Source: an uncultured Pseudomonadales bacterium (GTDB lineage: Bacteria; Pseudomonadota; Gammaproteobacteria; Pseudomonadales; Azotimanducaceae). Taken from it: DNA of 39,263 nt. The position numbers were made by a program, and so were the translations under genes. The notes beneath the pieces are model-generated. The model saw only the letters and a program-made list of their open reading frames with translations. It was not told the DNA's origin and made no database searches. This document shows, in pieces, positions 18,818-26,442 of this stretch. The stretch's first letter is position 1. Each line of letters starts with the position of its first letter. The stretch covers positions 1 through 39,263 of the forward strand of contig CAKZWF010000093.1 of assembly GCA_937921865.1 (NCBI GenBank), written 5' to 3'.

Positions 18818-19177
18818 CTATTGCTGAGCGACCTGGACCCGAACAGTTGCACGCTCAAGGGTGTAGCGGCCAGTGTTGCTGGTCTGACTCAGCAGCTTGA
18901 CGCCATTGGTGCTGGTGTCGCAGGAAATGCGAACCGCGATACGCTCACCCGACTGCCAGGCAGAGCCGTTGACATAGTAAATGTTCCTGTCGGCTTCTTC
19001 GTTCAGGTAGTAATTGCGGGACAGCTGAAGACCGTTGAAGTCAGGTGCAGCAGCTTCCACACAGGCATTGTAGCCACGCATCTCTGAAGAGGTGGAGAGT
19101 TTTGCCTGAGCGGTCACGGCGACAACAGAAGCGGCGGCAGCGGTGAAGATTAGGGCGGTTTTGATTGAGCTTTTCAT
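18818..19177 (-). CDS. Exported protein of unknown function (119 aa)
   Basis: I do not recognise the family. A clear Sec signal is present: MKSSIKTALIFTAAAASVVA followed by a VTAQA cleavage-like site near residue 25. The mature part is about 95 residues with two cysteines (in YNACVEAA and RISCDTS) that could form one disulfide, and it is rich in Ser, Asn, Tyr and Thr, suggesting a small beta-rich periplasmic or surface protein. AAGGA precedes the ATG at the right distance. It has a dedicated terminator and is divergent from a LysR regulator, with a LysR-type dyad 34 bases upstream of its start, so that regulator may control it. Confidence 0.75.
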   Translation of the reverse strand: MKSSIKTALIFTAAAASVVAVTAQAKLSTSSEMRGYNACVEAAAPDFNGLQLSRNYYLNEEADRNIYYVNGSAWQSGERIAVRISCDTSTNGVKLLSQTSNTGRYTLERATVRVQVAQQ

Positions 19178-19210
19178 GTGTAGGTCCTTGCGATGCTGAG
19201 TGCGCGATAG

Positions 19211-19227
19211 TGTTACCTAAAGTAACA
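19211..19227. promoter_or_regulatory. Perfect dyad TGTTAC-N5-GTAACA, candidate LysR operator
   Basis: Six-base inverted arms separated by CTAAA, containing the LysR-type T-N11-A pattern (19213-19225). It lies between the divergent secreted-protein gene and lysR-type gene, 34 bases from the former's start. Binding is inferred, not shown. Confidence 0.5.
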
Positions 19228-19235
19228 GTAAGCCC

Positions 19236-19264
19236 TTGACCTGGGAATTAATGTAACGTAGAAC
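19236..19264 (+). promoter_or_regulatory. Candidate sigma-70 promoter for the LysR gene
   Basis: TTGACC, then 17 bases, then TAGAAC. The spacing is ideal, the -35 is good and the -10 is moderate. It would give a leader of about 95 bases before the GTG at 19366. A short dyad AGAAC-N3-GTTCT begins at 19260 over the -10. Confidence 0.35.
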
Positions 19265-19307
19265 AACGTTCTCAGATTTATTCAGGCCCTTTGACCAGGT
19301 TTTGAGG

Positions 19308-19324
19308 CGGGATTAATTATCCCG
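19308..19324. promoter_or_regulatory. Dyad CGGGAT-N5-ATCCCG upstream of the LysR start
   Basis: A perfect six-base inverted repeat around TAATT, 42 bases before the LysR start. It could be an autoregulatory operator or an RNA hairpin in the leader. It differs in sequence from the dyad at 19211, so both need not bind the same protein. Confidence 0.35.
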
Positions 19325-19365
19325 TCTGTCCAGGAGTGGACTCTGGTACTCCACAGGAGGTAGTA

Positions 19366-20313
19366 GTGACGAGCGCTGGACTGGACGTGGACTGGAATCT
19401 GGTTCGAACCTTCGTCTCTGTGAGTGAAACCGGAAGCCTCGCCGCAGCCGCCCGTCAGCTGGGGTTTGCCCATCCGACGGTTGCCCGGCACATTCAACAG
19501 CTCGAATCTCAGCTTGGCCTGCCACTGTTCGAACGAACGGCCAGCGGCCTCAAAGCCAACGACGCCGGAGAGCGGCTGGCGGTGGTTGCCACCCGCATGC
19601 GCAAAGATGCGATGACCTTCGAATCGGTCACCGCGGCGGTGAAAACCACATCGACGGGCAAAGTGCGGGTGACCATCGCTGAGCTGCTTGTCGACCTGAT
19701 GCCTGAAATGCTTATTAGTCTCAAAGACTTTTCCGGCCAGAACGACCGGCAGATCGAGCTGTTGATCAGCCACAAGCAGCTGAACCTGCTTGAAGGTGAA
19801 GCGGACATTGCGATCCGCCATGCCCGCCCGAGTCAGAGCGAACTGGTCTGCCGGCGAGTGGGTGGGATGCCGATGGGCGCATACGCCAGCGCTGACTATC
19901 TGCGCGAACACGGCCAACCAAACCTGAAAAACCTGACTGAACACTGGTTCGTCGATGGCATGACCGAGCAACCTTTCTCGATGGCGGTCGCCAGACTGGG
20001 CTGCAGTGTTCCACAGAATCGTGTTGCCTTCCGCGCCGATTCGTTGCGTGCACAGCTGCGCGCCGCGCAGTCAGGCTGGGGTATTGCCGGTTTGCCGGGG
20101 TATGTTGGCGAGGCTGCCGGTCTGCAGCAGGTGCTCACCGATGCGCCTGCGCACGTGACCGATATCTGGGTGGTGGCGAGGCCCGGTGTGCGTCAGCAGA
20201 TGCTGCTGCATCTGGTTTTTCAATGTCTCTGTGAAGCGCTGTACGATCGATTCGCCGCGCAGCCGCGGCGAACTGAAAGCCCCAATGCGCTCAAACCAGC
20301 TGCCTCGGGCTGA
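19366..20313 (+). CDS. LysR-family transcriptional regulator
   Basis: A 315-residue LysR-type regulator. The N-terminal winged helix is DWNLVRTFVSVSETGSLAAA through ARQLGFAHPTVARHIQQLES and LGLPLFERTASGLKANDAGE (about residues 8-70). A long linker helix and a periplasmic-binding-like effector domain follow, including the ending SGWGIAGLPGYVGEAAGLQQ. The GTG at 19366 has AGGAGG with five-base spacing, which beats an in-frame GTG at 19336. The effector is unknown. It is divergent from the exported protein and 143 bases upstream of the hydrolase-antiporter pair on the same strand; either could be its target. Confidence 0.93.
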   Translation: MTSAGLDVDWNLVRTFVSVSETGSLAAAARQLGFAHPTVARHIQQLESQLGLPLFERTASGLKANDAGERLAVVATRMRKDAMTFESVTAAVKTTSTGKVRVTIAELLVDLMPEMLISLKDFSGQNDRQIELLISHKQLNLLEGEADIAIRHARPSQSELVCRRVGGMPMGAYASADYLREHGQPNLKNLTEHWFVDGMTEQPFSMAVARLGCSVPQNRVAFRADSLRAQLRAAQSGWGIAGLPGYVGEAAGLQQVLTDAPAHVTDIWVVARPGVRQQMLLHLVFQCLCEALYDRFAAQPRRTESPNALKPAASG

Positions 20314-20455
20314 TTTCCTGGCATCTTCCGAACTCTAACCGGGCTGTCATGGTCATCAGCTGATTTTTCCGGCACTGTGAGCGGATTGCAGAGCGAATCA
20401 GTGGGGAGAACTCCGGGATGCAGGCGAGCGGACGCCGAGAATCAGGCCGCCCTAT

Positions 20456-21571
20456 TTGAACAGGGTGACCAAATCGTTCGTCTCTTTGCCATCCGCCACC
20501 GCCGGTCGCAATGGTGCCGGCTTCCTGCCCTGTCAGGGGCTCTACTGCCAGCCTGAAAGCAAACGGCCTCAGACTGCGTTTATTGCCAGTCACTACAACG
20601 TGGATTTCAGCGAACACTACCTGGGCGAATGGCTGGCTGAACTTGGCTATGGTTTTCTCGGCTGGAACACCCGCTTCAGGGGTAATGAGACCTACTTTCT
20701 GCTGGAGCACGCTCTGCTCGATCTGGCCGCTGGTGTGCGCTGGCTGAGGGAGCAGGCGGGCGTCGAGCGGGTCATTCTGCTTGGCAATTCAGGTGGTGGA
20801 TCGCTGATGGCCGCCTACCAATCTCAAGCGCTCGCGGTGGACATCGAGCCTGCCCGAGATCTGGCCTTGCCGGAAGCGCTCAACACCCTTCCGGCTGCTG
20901 ATGCCTATGTCTCGCTGTGTGCCCATCGCGGCAGACCGGAAGTGCTGACCGACTGGCTTGATGCTTCGGTCACAGATGAGCTCGATCCGGTTGCCGTGGA
21001 TAGTGAACTCGATATGTATCACCCCGACAACGGTCCCCCATATTCGGCCGAATTTCTGACGCGCTACCGGGAAGCCCAGCGACTGCGCAATCGGCGTATC
21101 AGCGACTGGGCTCTGGCCGAGCTGGATCGGTTGGCCACGGCGGCAATCAGCGATCGGGTTTTTGTGTTGTTTCGTACCTGGGCTGATCCGCGTTTCATGG
21201 ACGCCAGCATTGATCCTTCGAAGCGTCCACCGACGCGTTGTTATGCAGGTGATCCGCGCCGGGCGAATTACGGTCCGGCAGGTCTGGGTGTCAGCAGCAC
21301 TCTGCGCACCTGGCTGGCGATGTGGAGTCTCGATCATTCGCCTTGCAGTGGCGAACACCATTTGCGCAAGATCACCTGTCCAGCCCTGGTGATTCAGGCG
21401 GACGCGGATTGCGGCGTGTTTCCATCCGACGCCCAGGCAGTTTTTGACGCGCTGGGCAGCACCAGTAAACGATTGCTTACGATTGCCGGCGACCACTATC
21501 TGCTCACGCCTGACACCGCTCGCCCGAAAACTGCGCAACTGATCCACGACTGGCTGGAAGAGGTTTCATGA
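20456..21571 (+). CDS. Alpha/beta-hydrolase family protein
   Basis: A roughly 370-residue alpha/beta hydrolase. The nucleophile elbow is GNSGGGS (about residues 110-116), an acid is likely in VIQADADCGVFP, and the late histidine is in AGDHYLLT, so the Ser-Asp-His triad is complete. An N-terminal block FIASHYNVDFSEHYLGEWLA is typical of this subgroup. There is no signal peptide, so it is cytoplasmic. The start is uncertain: TTG at 20456 or GTG at 20465, neither with a strong Shine-Dalgarno. It overlaps the antiporter gene by four bases (ATGA), so the two are coupled. The substrate is unknown; an ester or amide imported or exported by the partner is one idea. Confidence 0.82.
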   Translation: MNRVTKSFVSLPSATAGRNGAGFLPCQGLYCQPESKRPQTAFIASHYNVDFSEHYLGEWLAELGYGFLGWNTRFRGNETYFLLEHALLDLAAGVRWLREQAGVERVILLGNSGGGSLMAAYQSQALAVDIEPARDLALPEALNTLPAADAYVSLCAHRGRPEVLTDWLDASVTDELDPVAVDSELDMYHPDNGPPYSAEFLTRYREAQRLRNRRISDWALAELDRLATAAISDRVFVLFRTWADPRFMDASIDPSKRPPTRCYAGDPRRANYGPAGLGVSSTLRTWLAMWSLDHSPCSGEHHLRKITCPALVIQADADCGVFPSDAQAVFDALGSTSKRLLTIAGDHYLLTPDTARPKTAQLIHDWLEEVS

Positions 21572-22980
21572 ACGCCGCAGACAGTGCTGGAATCATCTCG
21601 CTGCTGCCTGCTCTGGTTGCGATCACCCTGGCGTTTATCACCCGCAATACGGTGTTTTCGCTGGCTGTCGCGTGTTTTGCCGGCACGCTGGCCGCCGGCC
21701 AGGGTCTGCTGGGATTTCCGGAGTTGTTGAAGAATGCGATAGGGACTACGGCCTTTTCCTGGATTCTGCTGCTGGAGTTTTTCATTGGCATCACGATTGC
21801 GTTTTTTCAGCGCACGGGGGCAATCCGTAATTTCAGCGCCTGGGTTGAAAATCGGCAGCTGAGCCGGGTCCGGGTCCAGCTCACTGCCTGGGTGATGGGA
21901 ATGTTTGTCTTCTTCAGCGACTATTTCAGTCCGCTGTTTGTCGGCGCCACGATGCGAGATCTCAGCGATCGGTTCCGAGTCTCCAGGGAGAAGCTGGCTT
22001 ACATCGCCGACTCCACCTCCGCGCCGGTCAGTGTTCTGGTCCCGGTAACCGGCTGGGCGGTATTCATTGCCGGGCTGCTGATTGGCATGGGCCCGATAAC
22101 GACACCAGAACAGGCGATGGGCGTGTTTGTCAGCTCGATCCCCTACAACCTCTATGCAATGTTAGCCGTGGTCACGGTGGGGCTGGTGATTGTCGGGCTG
22201 TTGCCGGAAATTGGACCGATGGCGAAGGCTGAGCGCCGTGCTCAGGAGCTCGGCCAGGTGCTGCGGCCTGGAGCGGATCCATTAATGGGCGAAGAACTCA
22301 CAGACATTCAACCGCATCCTACTGCTCACACCAGCCTGCTGTGGAACTTCATCGCCCCGGTGTTCATAGTGGTTTCAGTTGCTGTGGGTTCGTTTGTCAC
22401 AACCGGCTCAGCGCTGACGATGGAAGCTTTTCTGCTGTCGGTTGTGGTGGCCGGCGTGATCATGCGGATACAGGGCATAGAGTTCGCGGACATCATGCGT
22501 ACTACTACCGCCGGAATCAAAGGTGTGATGCCTGCGGTTATCATTCTTGCGTTCGCGTATGCGTTAAACGATTTGTCAAAGTCGCTGGGCACCGCTGAGT
22601 ATATTGTTGCGCTCACTGAAAGCTGGCTCACCCCTGCGCTGCTGCCGACCCTCACTTTCCTGATTGCCGGGGTGATTGCGTTTGCGACCGGAACGTCCTG
22701 GGGAACATTCGCGATCATGATGCCGATCGCGGTGCCGATGGCGTTTGCGTTCAGTGGTGATGCTTTGACACCTCTTGTTTACGCAGCCATCGCTGCGGTG
22801 GCGGGTGGGGGAGTGTTTGGTGACCATTGTTCACCCCTGTCGGACACTTCAATTCTGGCCTCAACCGGTGCGGCGTCCGACCATATTGATCACATCAAAA
22901 CCCAGATGCCTTTTGCGCTGCTGGTTGGCGGGGTCAGCGTGGTGGCTTATCTGGTCCTGGGATTCACCATCGCAGGCTGA
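21568..22980 (+). CDS. Na+/H+ antiporter NhaC family transporter
   Basis: A 470-residue integral membrane protein with about eleven helices of the NhaC/ion-transporter superfamily. Diagnostic parts are the FFSDYFSPLFVGATMRDLSD segment, IADSTSAPVSVLVPVTGWAVF, ATGTSWGTFAIMMPIAVPMA, and the C-terminal GDHCSPLSDTSILASTGAAS followed by DHIDHIKTQMPF. The family exchanges Na+ for H+, and some members carry organic anions (for example malate with Na+/lactate). Coupling to a hydrolase suggests an organic substrate is possible here. No terminator was seen after it. Confidence 0.92.
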   Translation: MNAADSAGIISLLPALVAITLAFITRNTVFSLAVACFAGTLAAGQGLLGFPELLKNAIGTTAFSWILLLEFFIGITIAFFQRTGAIRNFSAWVENRQLSRVRVQLTAWVMGMFVFFSDYFSPLFVGATMRDLSDRFRVSREKLAYIADSTSAPVSVLVPVTGWAVFIAGLLIGMGPITTPEQAMGVFVSSIPYNLYAMLAVVTVGLVIVGLLPEIGPMAKAERRAQELGQVLRPGADPLMGEELTDIQPHPTAHTSLLWNFIAPVFIVVSVAVGSFVTTGSALTMEAFLLSVVVAGVIMRIQGIEFADIMRTTTAGIKGVMPAVIILAFAYALNDLSKSLGTAEYIVALTESWLTPALLPTLTFLIAGVIAFATGTSWGTFAIMMPIAVPMAFAFSGDALTPLVYAAIAAVAGGGVFGDHCSPLSDTSILASTGAASDHIDHIKTQMPFALLVGGVSVVAYLVLGFTIAG

Positions 22981-23057
22981 TTGCCGGGTTCTTGACGCGT
23001 TCCGGACTGACAAGCAGGATTTGTGCTCAAGGTTAATAACTCAATGAAGGCAGAGAA

Positions 23058-23717
23058 ATGAATCAGGCACCTCGGGTGGTGATGACGCTGATCTGGGAAT
23101 GGCCGCTGCGAGCCTGGCACTGGCTGTTTGCACTGTGTATTGGCGGTTCGCTGGTGACCGGTCTGTCGGGTGATATCGGCTGGATGGACTGGCACCTGCG
23201 GTTTGGCTACTGCGCCTGTGGACTGCTGCTGTTTCGTTTGCTCTGGGGATTTTTAGGTGGCAGCTACAGCCGCTGGCGGAATTATCGTCCCTCTCCCACC
23301 GGCATTCTGCAGCACTTTCGCGGTGCCGCAATCGCGGGCCCACATACGGCACCGGGTATTGCGCTGGTATTGCTGCTGTTAGCCGTGGTCCTGGTTCAGG
23401 CTGTCACCGGTCTGTTTACAACAGACGACATTTTCATCGAAGGGCCGCTGGTTCGATATGCTGACGACTCGTTGGTCACCACCATGTCGGCCATCCACCA
23501 CCGGGCCTACTATCTGGTCATTACGGCAATTGCCATTCACCTGTCTGCTCATCTGATCTATGGATTGAAGGGCAGTCGGATGCCGTTATCCATGTTCAAC
23601 GGTAAAAAGGCAGTGGTGGAGACTCTCAGTGATACACCCTCTCGCGGCTGGCAGGGTCTGTTGACCGCGGCGCTGGTGGCAGGCGTGACTCTTGGTGGCC
23701 TCGAGTGGTTGACCTGA
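23058..23717 (+). CDS. Cytochrome b561-like membrane protein (Ni,Fe-hydrogenase b-type fold)
   Basis: A 219-residue membrane cytochrome b with four or five helices. Candidate haem ligands are His21 (RAWHW) and His46 (MDWHLRF) near the N-terminus, and HH plus two further His in the helix IHHRAYYLVITAIAIHLSAH. A thiol is not needed. Such proteins pass electrons from the quinone pool to periplasmic cytochromes c. The RBS AAGGCAGAG precedes the ATG. It faces a class II cytochrome c gene end-to-end, a common functional pairing. The last codons lie inside a perfect inverted repeat. Confidence 0.9.
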   Translation: MNQAPRVVMTLIWEWPLRAWHWLFALCIGGSLVTGLSGDIGWMDWHLRFGYCACGLLLFRLLWGFLGGSYSRWRNYRPSPTGILQHFRGAAIAGPHTAPGIALVLLLLAVVLVQAVTGLFTTDDIFIEGPLVRYADDSLVTTMSAIHHRAYYLVITAIAIHLSAHLIYGLKGSRMPLSMFNGKKAVVETLSDTPSRGWQGLLTAALVAGVTLGGLEWLT

Positions 23718-23733
23718 CCGGGTCAGGTCAACC
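23707..23733. terminator. Perfect 13-bp inverted repeat over the cytochrome b stop codon
   Basis: GGTTGACCTGACC, one G, then GGTCAGGTCAACC. The stem includes the stop codon and lies between convergent genes, fitting a bidirectional terminator. T-tracts are poor on both sides (TTA on plus), so it may instead slow ribosomes or protect the 3' end. Confidence 0.55.
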
Positions 23734-23741
23734 TTAGCCGG

Positions 23742-23775
23742 CAGATTACTCTGCGGCCGACAGATTACTCCGCGC
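23742..23775. repeat. Short duplication at the cytochrome c 3' end
   Basis: Two copies of a 15-base block, CAGATTACTCTGCGG at 23742 and CAGATTACTCCGCGC at 23761, 19 bases apart. The second covers the stop codon of the minus-strand cytochrome gene, so the stop and last codon are duplicated downstream of the gene. Confidence 0.75.
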
Positions 23776-24178
23776 GGTAGTTATCGTGGCAGCCTTTGCA
23801 GGACTGCCCCACTTTCTGGAAAGCGGGACCAATCGGTTCGCCGGAATCCACTGCGACCTTCAGTCCGGCAGCGGCCTCTTCGAACGCGGTCAGGCGTTCG
23901 GCGAAGTCTTGCGGATTGCTCCAGATCTCTGGTAGTGCGTCACCGCCCTCAGAACCGGCTGGAAACAGTGTTGGGGCGATGCCGGCCAGATCGGCCAGCG
24001 CGTTGGCGTGTAATGACATATGGGAGGTGTGTGGAACCTTCTGACGGATTATGTCGACCATTGCCTGCATGTGGCCGCCAACGGCCTCCATGGTGTGCTC
24101 CCGGTATTCGGCGGCCCCTTCGTCAGCAGCAGCGGATGCTGCCAGCAGACCGGCGGCCAGAAAGGTAATCAAGCGCAT
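23765..24178 (-). CDS. Class II cytochrome c (c'/c556 type)
   Basis: A 137-residue periplasmic cytochrome. The signal peptide is MRLITFLAAGLLAASAAA. A four-helix body follows, with one C-terminal haem site CKGCH (residues 127-131), the position typical of class II cytochromes c. An early Met (YREHTM) would be the sixth ligand in c556-type members. The final residues are HDNYRAE, a family hallmark. It likely exchanges electrons with the adjacent cytochrome b. A GGAG-like RBS precedes the ATG. Confidence 0.93.
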   Translation of the reverse strand: MRLITFLAAGLLAASAAADEGAAEYREHTMEAVGGHMQAMVDIIRQKVPHTSHMSLHANALADLAGIAPTLFPAGSEGGDALPEIWSNPQDFAERLTAFEEAAAGLKVAVDSGEPIGPAFQKVGQSCKGCHDNYRAE

Positions 24179-24229
24179 TGTCGTCTCCTGTGGTATTGAA
24201 CTGTACTTTCTTGAACTATCTGATCAGTT

Positions 24230-24265
24230 AGTCAGTCAGTGTCCCTAAGCCCATGTTGACTGACT
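24230..24265. repeat. 9-bp inverted repeat in the intergenic region
   Basis: AGTCAGTCA and TGACTGACT, separated by 18 bases, lie upstream of the minus-strand cytochrome c gene. They could be an operator or a weak hairpin. Nothing else is recognisable in the 286-base gap from 24179 to 24464. Confidence 0.4.
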
Positions 24266-24464
24266 TACCCTGATTGCGTCGTCTGGTCCTGAGTTTCAGT
24301 AACCGACCATCGAATCTGCAAGCCGATGGTTTCCTCTCTCCCGCCTAGTAGGCCAGCGCTGAACTTGGACATCAAGTATTTGTCGCACCCGCGTCGGTGG
24401 AATGCAGACGGCGATGTTCAGGTTGGCTATCATTAACGAAGAATCAACAATGCAGGAGCGATTC

Positions 24465-24944
24465 ATGCCTCAGTTTCATGATCTGGAAATGGCCGCCATC
24501 ACCGGCGAGCTGGTGAGCCTGTCGAAGTTCCAGGAAAACCTTTGCCTCGTGGTGAACGTCGCCAGCCGCTGAGGACTTACCCCACAGTACGCAGGTCTGC
24601 GTACCCTTCAGGAACAATTCAGCGATCGCGGTTTCACCGTGCTGGCTTTTCCGTGTAACCAGTTCGGCGCTCAGGAACCTGGCAGTAATGCCGAAGTCCT
24701 CGAGTTTGCCCAGTCCAGCTATGACGTCAACTTTCCCATGTTTGCCAAGATTGAAGTCAACGGGTCCGGGGCTGCGGAGCTCTATCAGCTGCTTAAGAGT
24801 GCTCAACCGGATGACGAAGGCAAAGAAGACATCCCCTGGAACTTCACCAAATTTCTTGTCGACGGTGAAGGCAAGGTGATCGCGCGATTTGGCCCTCAGA
24901 TCACCCCGGAAGAGCTGGCGCCGAAGATAGAAGCCCTGCTCTAG
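24465..24944 (+). CDS. Selenocysteine-containing glutathione peroxidase (UGA read-through)
   Basis: Reads as one 159-residue glutathione peroxidase if the in-frame TGA at 24570-24572 is decoded as selenocysteine (residue 36). Before it come an AGGAG ribosome site at 24454, the ATG at 24465 and LVVNVASR; after it, GLTPQYAGL. Together they form the family's NVAS-x-(C/U)-G-L-T-P-QY active-site block. The rest of the catalytic tetrad is present: Gln70 (FGAQEP) and Trp125-Asn126 (IPWNFTKF). The resolving Cys of thioredoxin-dependent enzymes is replaced (EFAQSSYDVNFP), which suits a selenol mechanism. It reduces hydrogen or lipid peroxides, probably in the cytoplasm. A hairpin follows the UGA. Read conventionally, the gene is a 35-residue stub plus a 101-residue frame from an internal start at 24639. 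A Cys-to-stop mutation is the alternative, but the hairpin argues against it. Confidence 0.92.
24570..24604 (+). promoter_or_regulatory. Bacterial SECIS-like element after the in-frame UGA
   Basis: Fourteen bases after the TGA, GTACGCA (24587-24593) pairs perfectly with TGCGTAC (24598-24604) around a GGTC loop. The loop starts 21 bases after the TGA and opens with GG, within the known bacterial SECIS range. The apex GCAGGTCTGC matches, from memory, that of the E. coli fdhF SECIS recognised by SelB; the bulged U of fdhF is not evident. Confidence 0.85.
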
Positions 24945-24993
24945 CGACAGGCCGTCGCTGGCTGAACCCCAATGTTCTTCTAGACTGCATGGA

Positions 24994-25013
24994 GCGGCGC
25001 ATTATCGCGCCGC
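24994..25013 (+). terminator. GC-rich hairpin after the peroxidase gene
   Basis: GCGGCGC and GCGCCGC pair perfectly around ATTATC, 49 bases after the peroxidase stop. There is no T-run, so it is a weak or factor-dependent terminator at best. The remaining 180 bases up to 25194 hold only a 29-codon frame that I do not consider a gene. Confidence 0.35.
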
Positions 25014-25194
25014 GCCTGTGCTCTCAAGAAGAACCCTTAAGCAATTCCGCCTCCGTAATCGAGCGGGCGATGGCCAGACCGGCAATACGCTGCCGTATGG
25101 CAGGCATGCTGGCGGCGGTCGCGTTCCTTATTGCCGCATGTCTCCGGCCGCCAACTTGAATCCACATGGTTGTGCATGCTGGTGTTGAGTCGCG

Positions 25195-26352
25195 CTACTC
25201 CGCGGACTGACTGATCCGATACACGGCGCCCGGTGAGCCATCAGTGACGATCAGCAGTGCGCCATCCGGTGTGGTCCTGATATCCCGGATACGCGCACTG
25301 ATCTCCGGGAAAACGGCTTCTTCGTGCAGCCCGTCATCATCAAAACTGACCCGGCGCACTTCCTGATCGACCAGCGCGCCAACAAACAGACTGCCCTGCC
25401 ATTCGGGAAACTGTTCGCCTCGATAAACCGCCAGGCCGGATGGTGCAATGGACGGTACCCAGACTTTCAAAGGCGCCTGCATGTCTGGCAGCTGGGTGAA
25501 TGGTGAAACCTTTGCGCCGCTGTAATCAAGGCCGAAAGTGGCCGCCGGCCAGCCGTAGTTGCTGCCTGGCTGCAGCACATTAATTTCGTCACCGCCTCTT
25601 GGACCATGTTCGTGTAGATAGATAGCCCCATTGGCCGGGTCAACGGCCAGACCCTGGGGGTTGCGGTGGCCGTAGGTCCAGACCGCTGGATGACCACCGC
25701 CGGCAGTGAAGGGATTGTCTGAAGGCAGGCTGCCATCACGGTTGATGCGGATGGTTTTGCCGAGATTGCTGTTGGTGTTCTGGGCCTGTTCGCGGTAGTC
25801 GAATCCGTCGCCCGTGGTCAGCAGCAGGGTACCGTCCGCCAGCAGTGCCATTTTGCCACCGTAGTGTTGGGGAGTGGCTTTTCCTGGAGTGGCGGTGAAA
25901 ATCACCTCCAGGTCCTCGAGGCTGTCTTGTGTCAGGCTGGCGCGCGCGACCCGGGTGGCGTTAGACGCTTCGTTGCCACTGGCGTAGCTGAGGTAGATCA
26001 GCTGGTTGGTCTCGAATTCGGGATCCAGCAGCACATCAAAAAGCCCACCCTGCCCGGCAAAGTAAACTTCGGGCACGCCGCTGATTGGAGAGATGTTCTG
26101 GGTACTCGCCGATGCCGACAGGCGCTTCAGTTGCCCGCCACGTTCGGTGATCAGCAGATCTCCAGACGGCAGACTGGCCACACACCAGGGGTACTCGAGA
26201 TTCTCCGCGAGGGTTGTGATTGAGTACTCAACAGCTCGCAATGGATTGGCGAAGGCCAGCAACATTAGAGTGCTGAGAATCAGCAACACTGAGTGTGAGT
26301 TTGTTGTTCTGGCGAGCGCCGCTGCCGGGTTCACCTGCGGATTCTGTTTCAT
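25195..26352 (-). CDS. PQQ-dependent sugar (aldose) dehydrogenase, Asd/YliI-like
   Basis: A 385-residue secreted six-bladed beta-propeller of the soluble glucose/aldose dehydrogenase family, which oxidises sugars with PQQ in the periplasm. An N-terminal hydrophobic signal (LLILSTLMLLAFANPLRA) ends near residue 40. Typical motifs are PWCVASLPSGDLLITERGG, GGLFDVLLDPEF, WTYGHRNPQGLAVDP (the catalytic His region), EHGPRGGDEIN and PGSNYGWP. AAGG lies 10 bases before the ATG. PQQ synthesis genes are not in the window. The physiological sugar is unknown. Confidence 0.92.
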   Translation of the reverse strand: MKQNPQVNPAAALARTTNSHSVLLILSTLMLLAFANPLRAVEYSITTLAENLEYPWCVASLPSGDLLITERGGQLKRLSASASTQNISPISGVPEVYFAGQGGLFDVLLDPEFETNQLIYLSYASGNEASNATRVARASLTQDSLEDLEVIFTATPGKATPQHYGGKMALLADGTLLLTTGDGFDYREQAQNTNSNLGKTIRINRDGSLPSDNPFTAGGGHPAVWTYGHRNPQGLAVDPANGAIYLHEHGPRGGDEINVLQPGSNYGWPAATFGLDYSGAKVSPFTQLPDMQAPLKVWVPSIAPSGLAVYRGEQFPEWQGSLFVGALVDQEVRRVSFDDDGLHEEAVFPEISARIRDIRTTPDGALLIVTDGSPGAVYRISQSAE

Positions 26353-26442
26353 ACCAGCTGCCTTTTCGTAAACGCTGCGCGGGGATTCACCCGCTGCGCA
26401 AAGCCGGTATGCTATGCGATCTGCTGGATCGGATGAAGTTTA

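Noticed and set aside
19282..19971. A 229-residue open frame on the minus strand
   Set aside because: Covers the LysR promoter and coding region in antisense, no motif.
20789..21547. A 252-residue open frame on the minus strand
   Set aside because: Entirely antisense to the alpha/beta hydrolase, with no family motif and no RBS; a shadow of GC-rich codon use.
24639..24944. A 101-residue glutathione peroxidase fragment or pseudogene
   Set aside because: The upstream frame with RBS, start and the first half of the active site joins it exactly through the UGA, and a SECIS-like hairpin follows, so a full selenoprotein explains the data better.
25070..25159. A 29-residue lipoprotein-like frame with an LIAAC motif
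   Set aside because: Very short, poor RBS, no homologue recognised; the lipobox-like string alone is too little.
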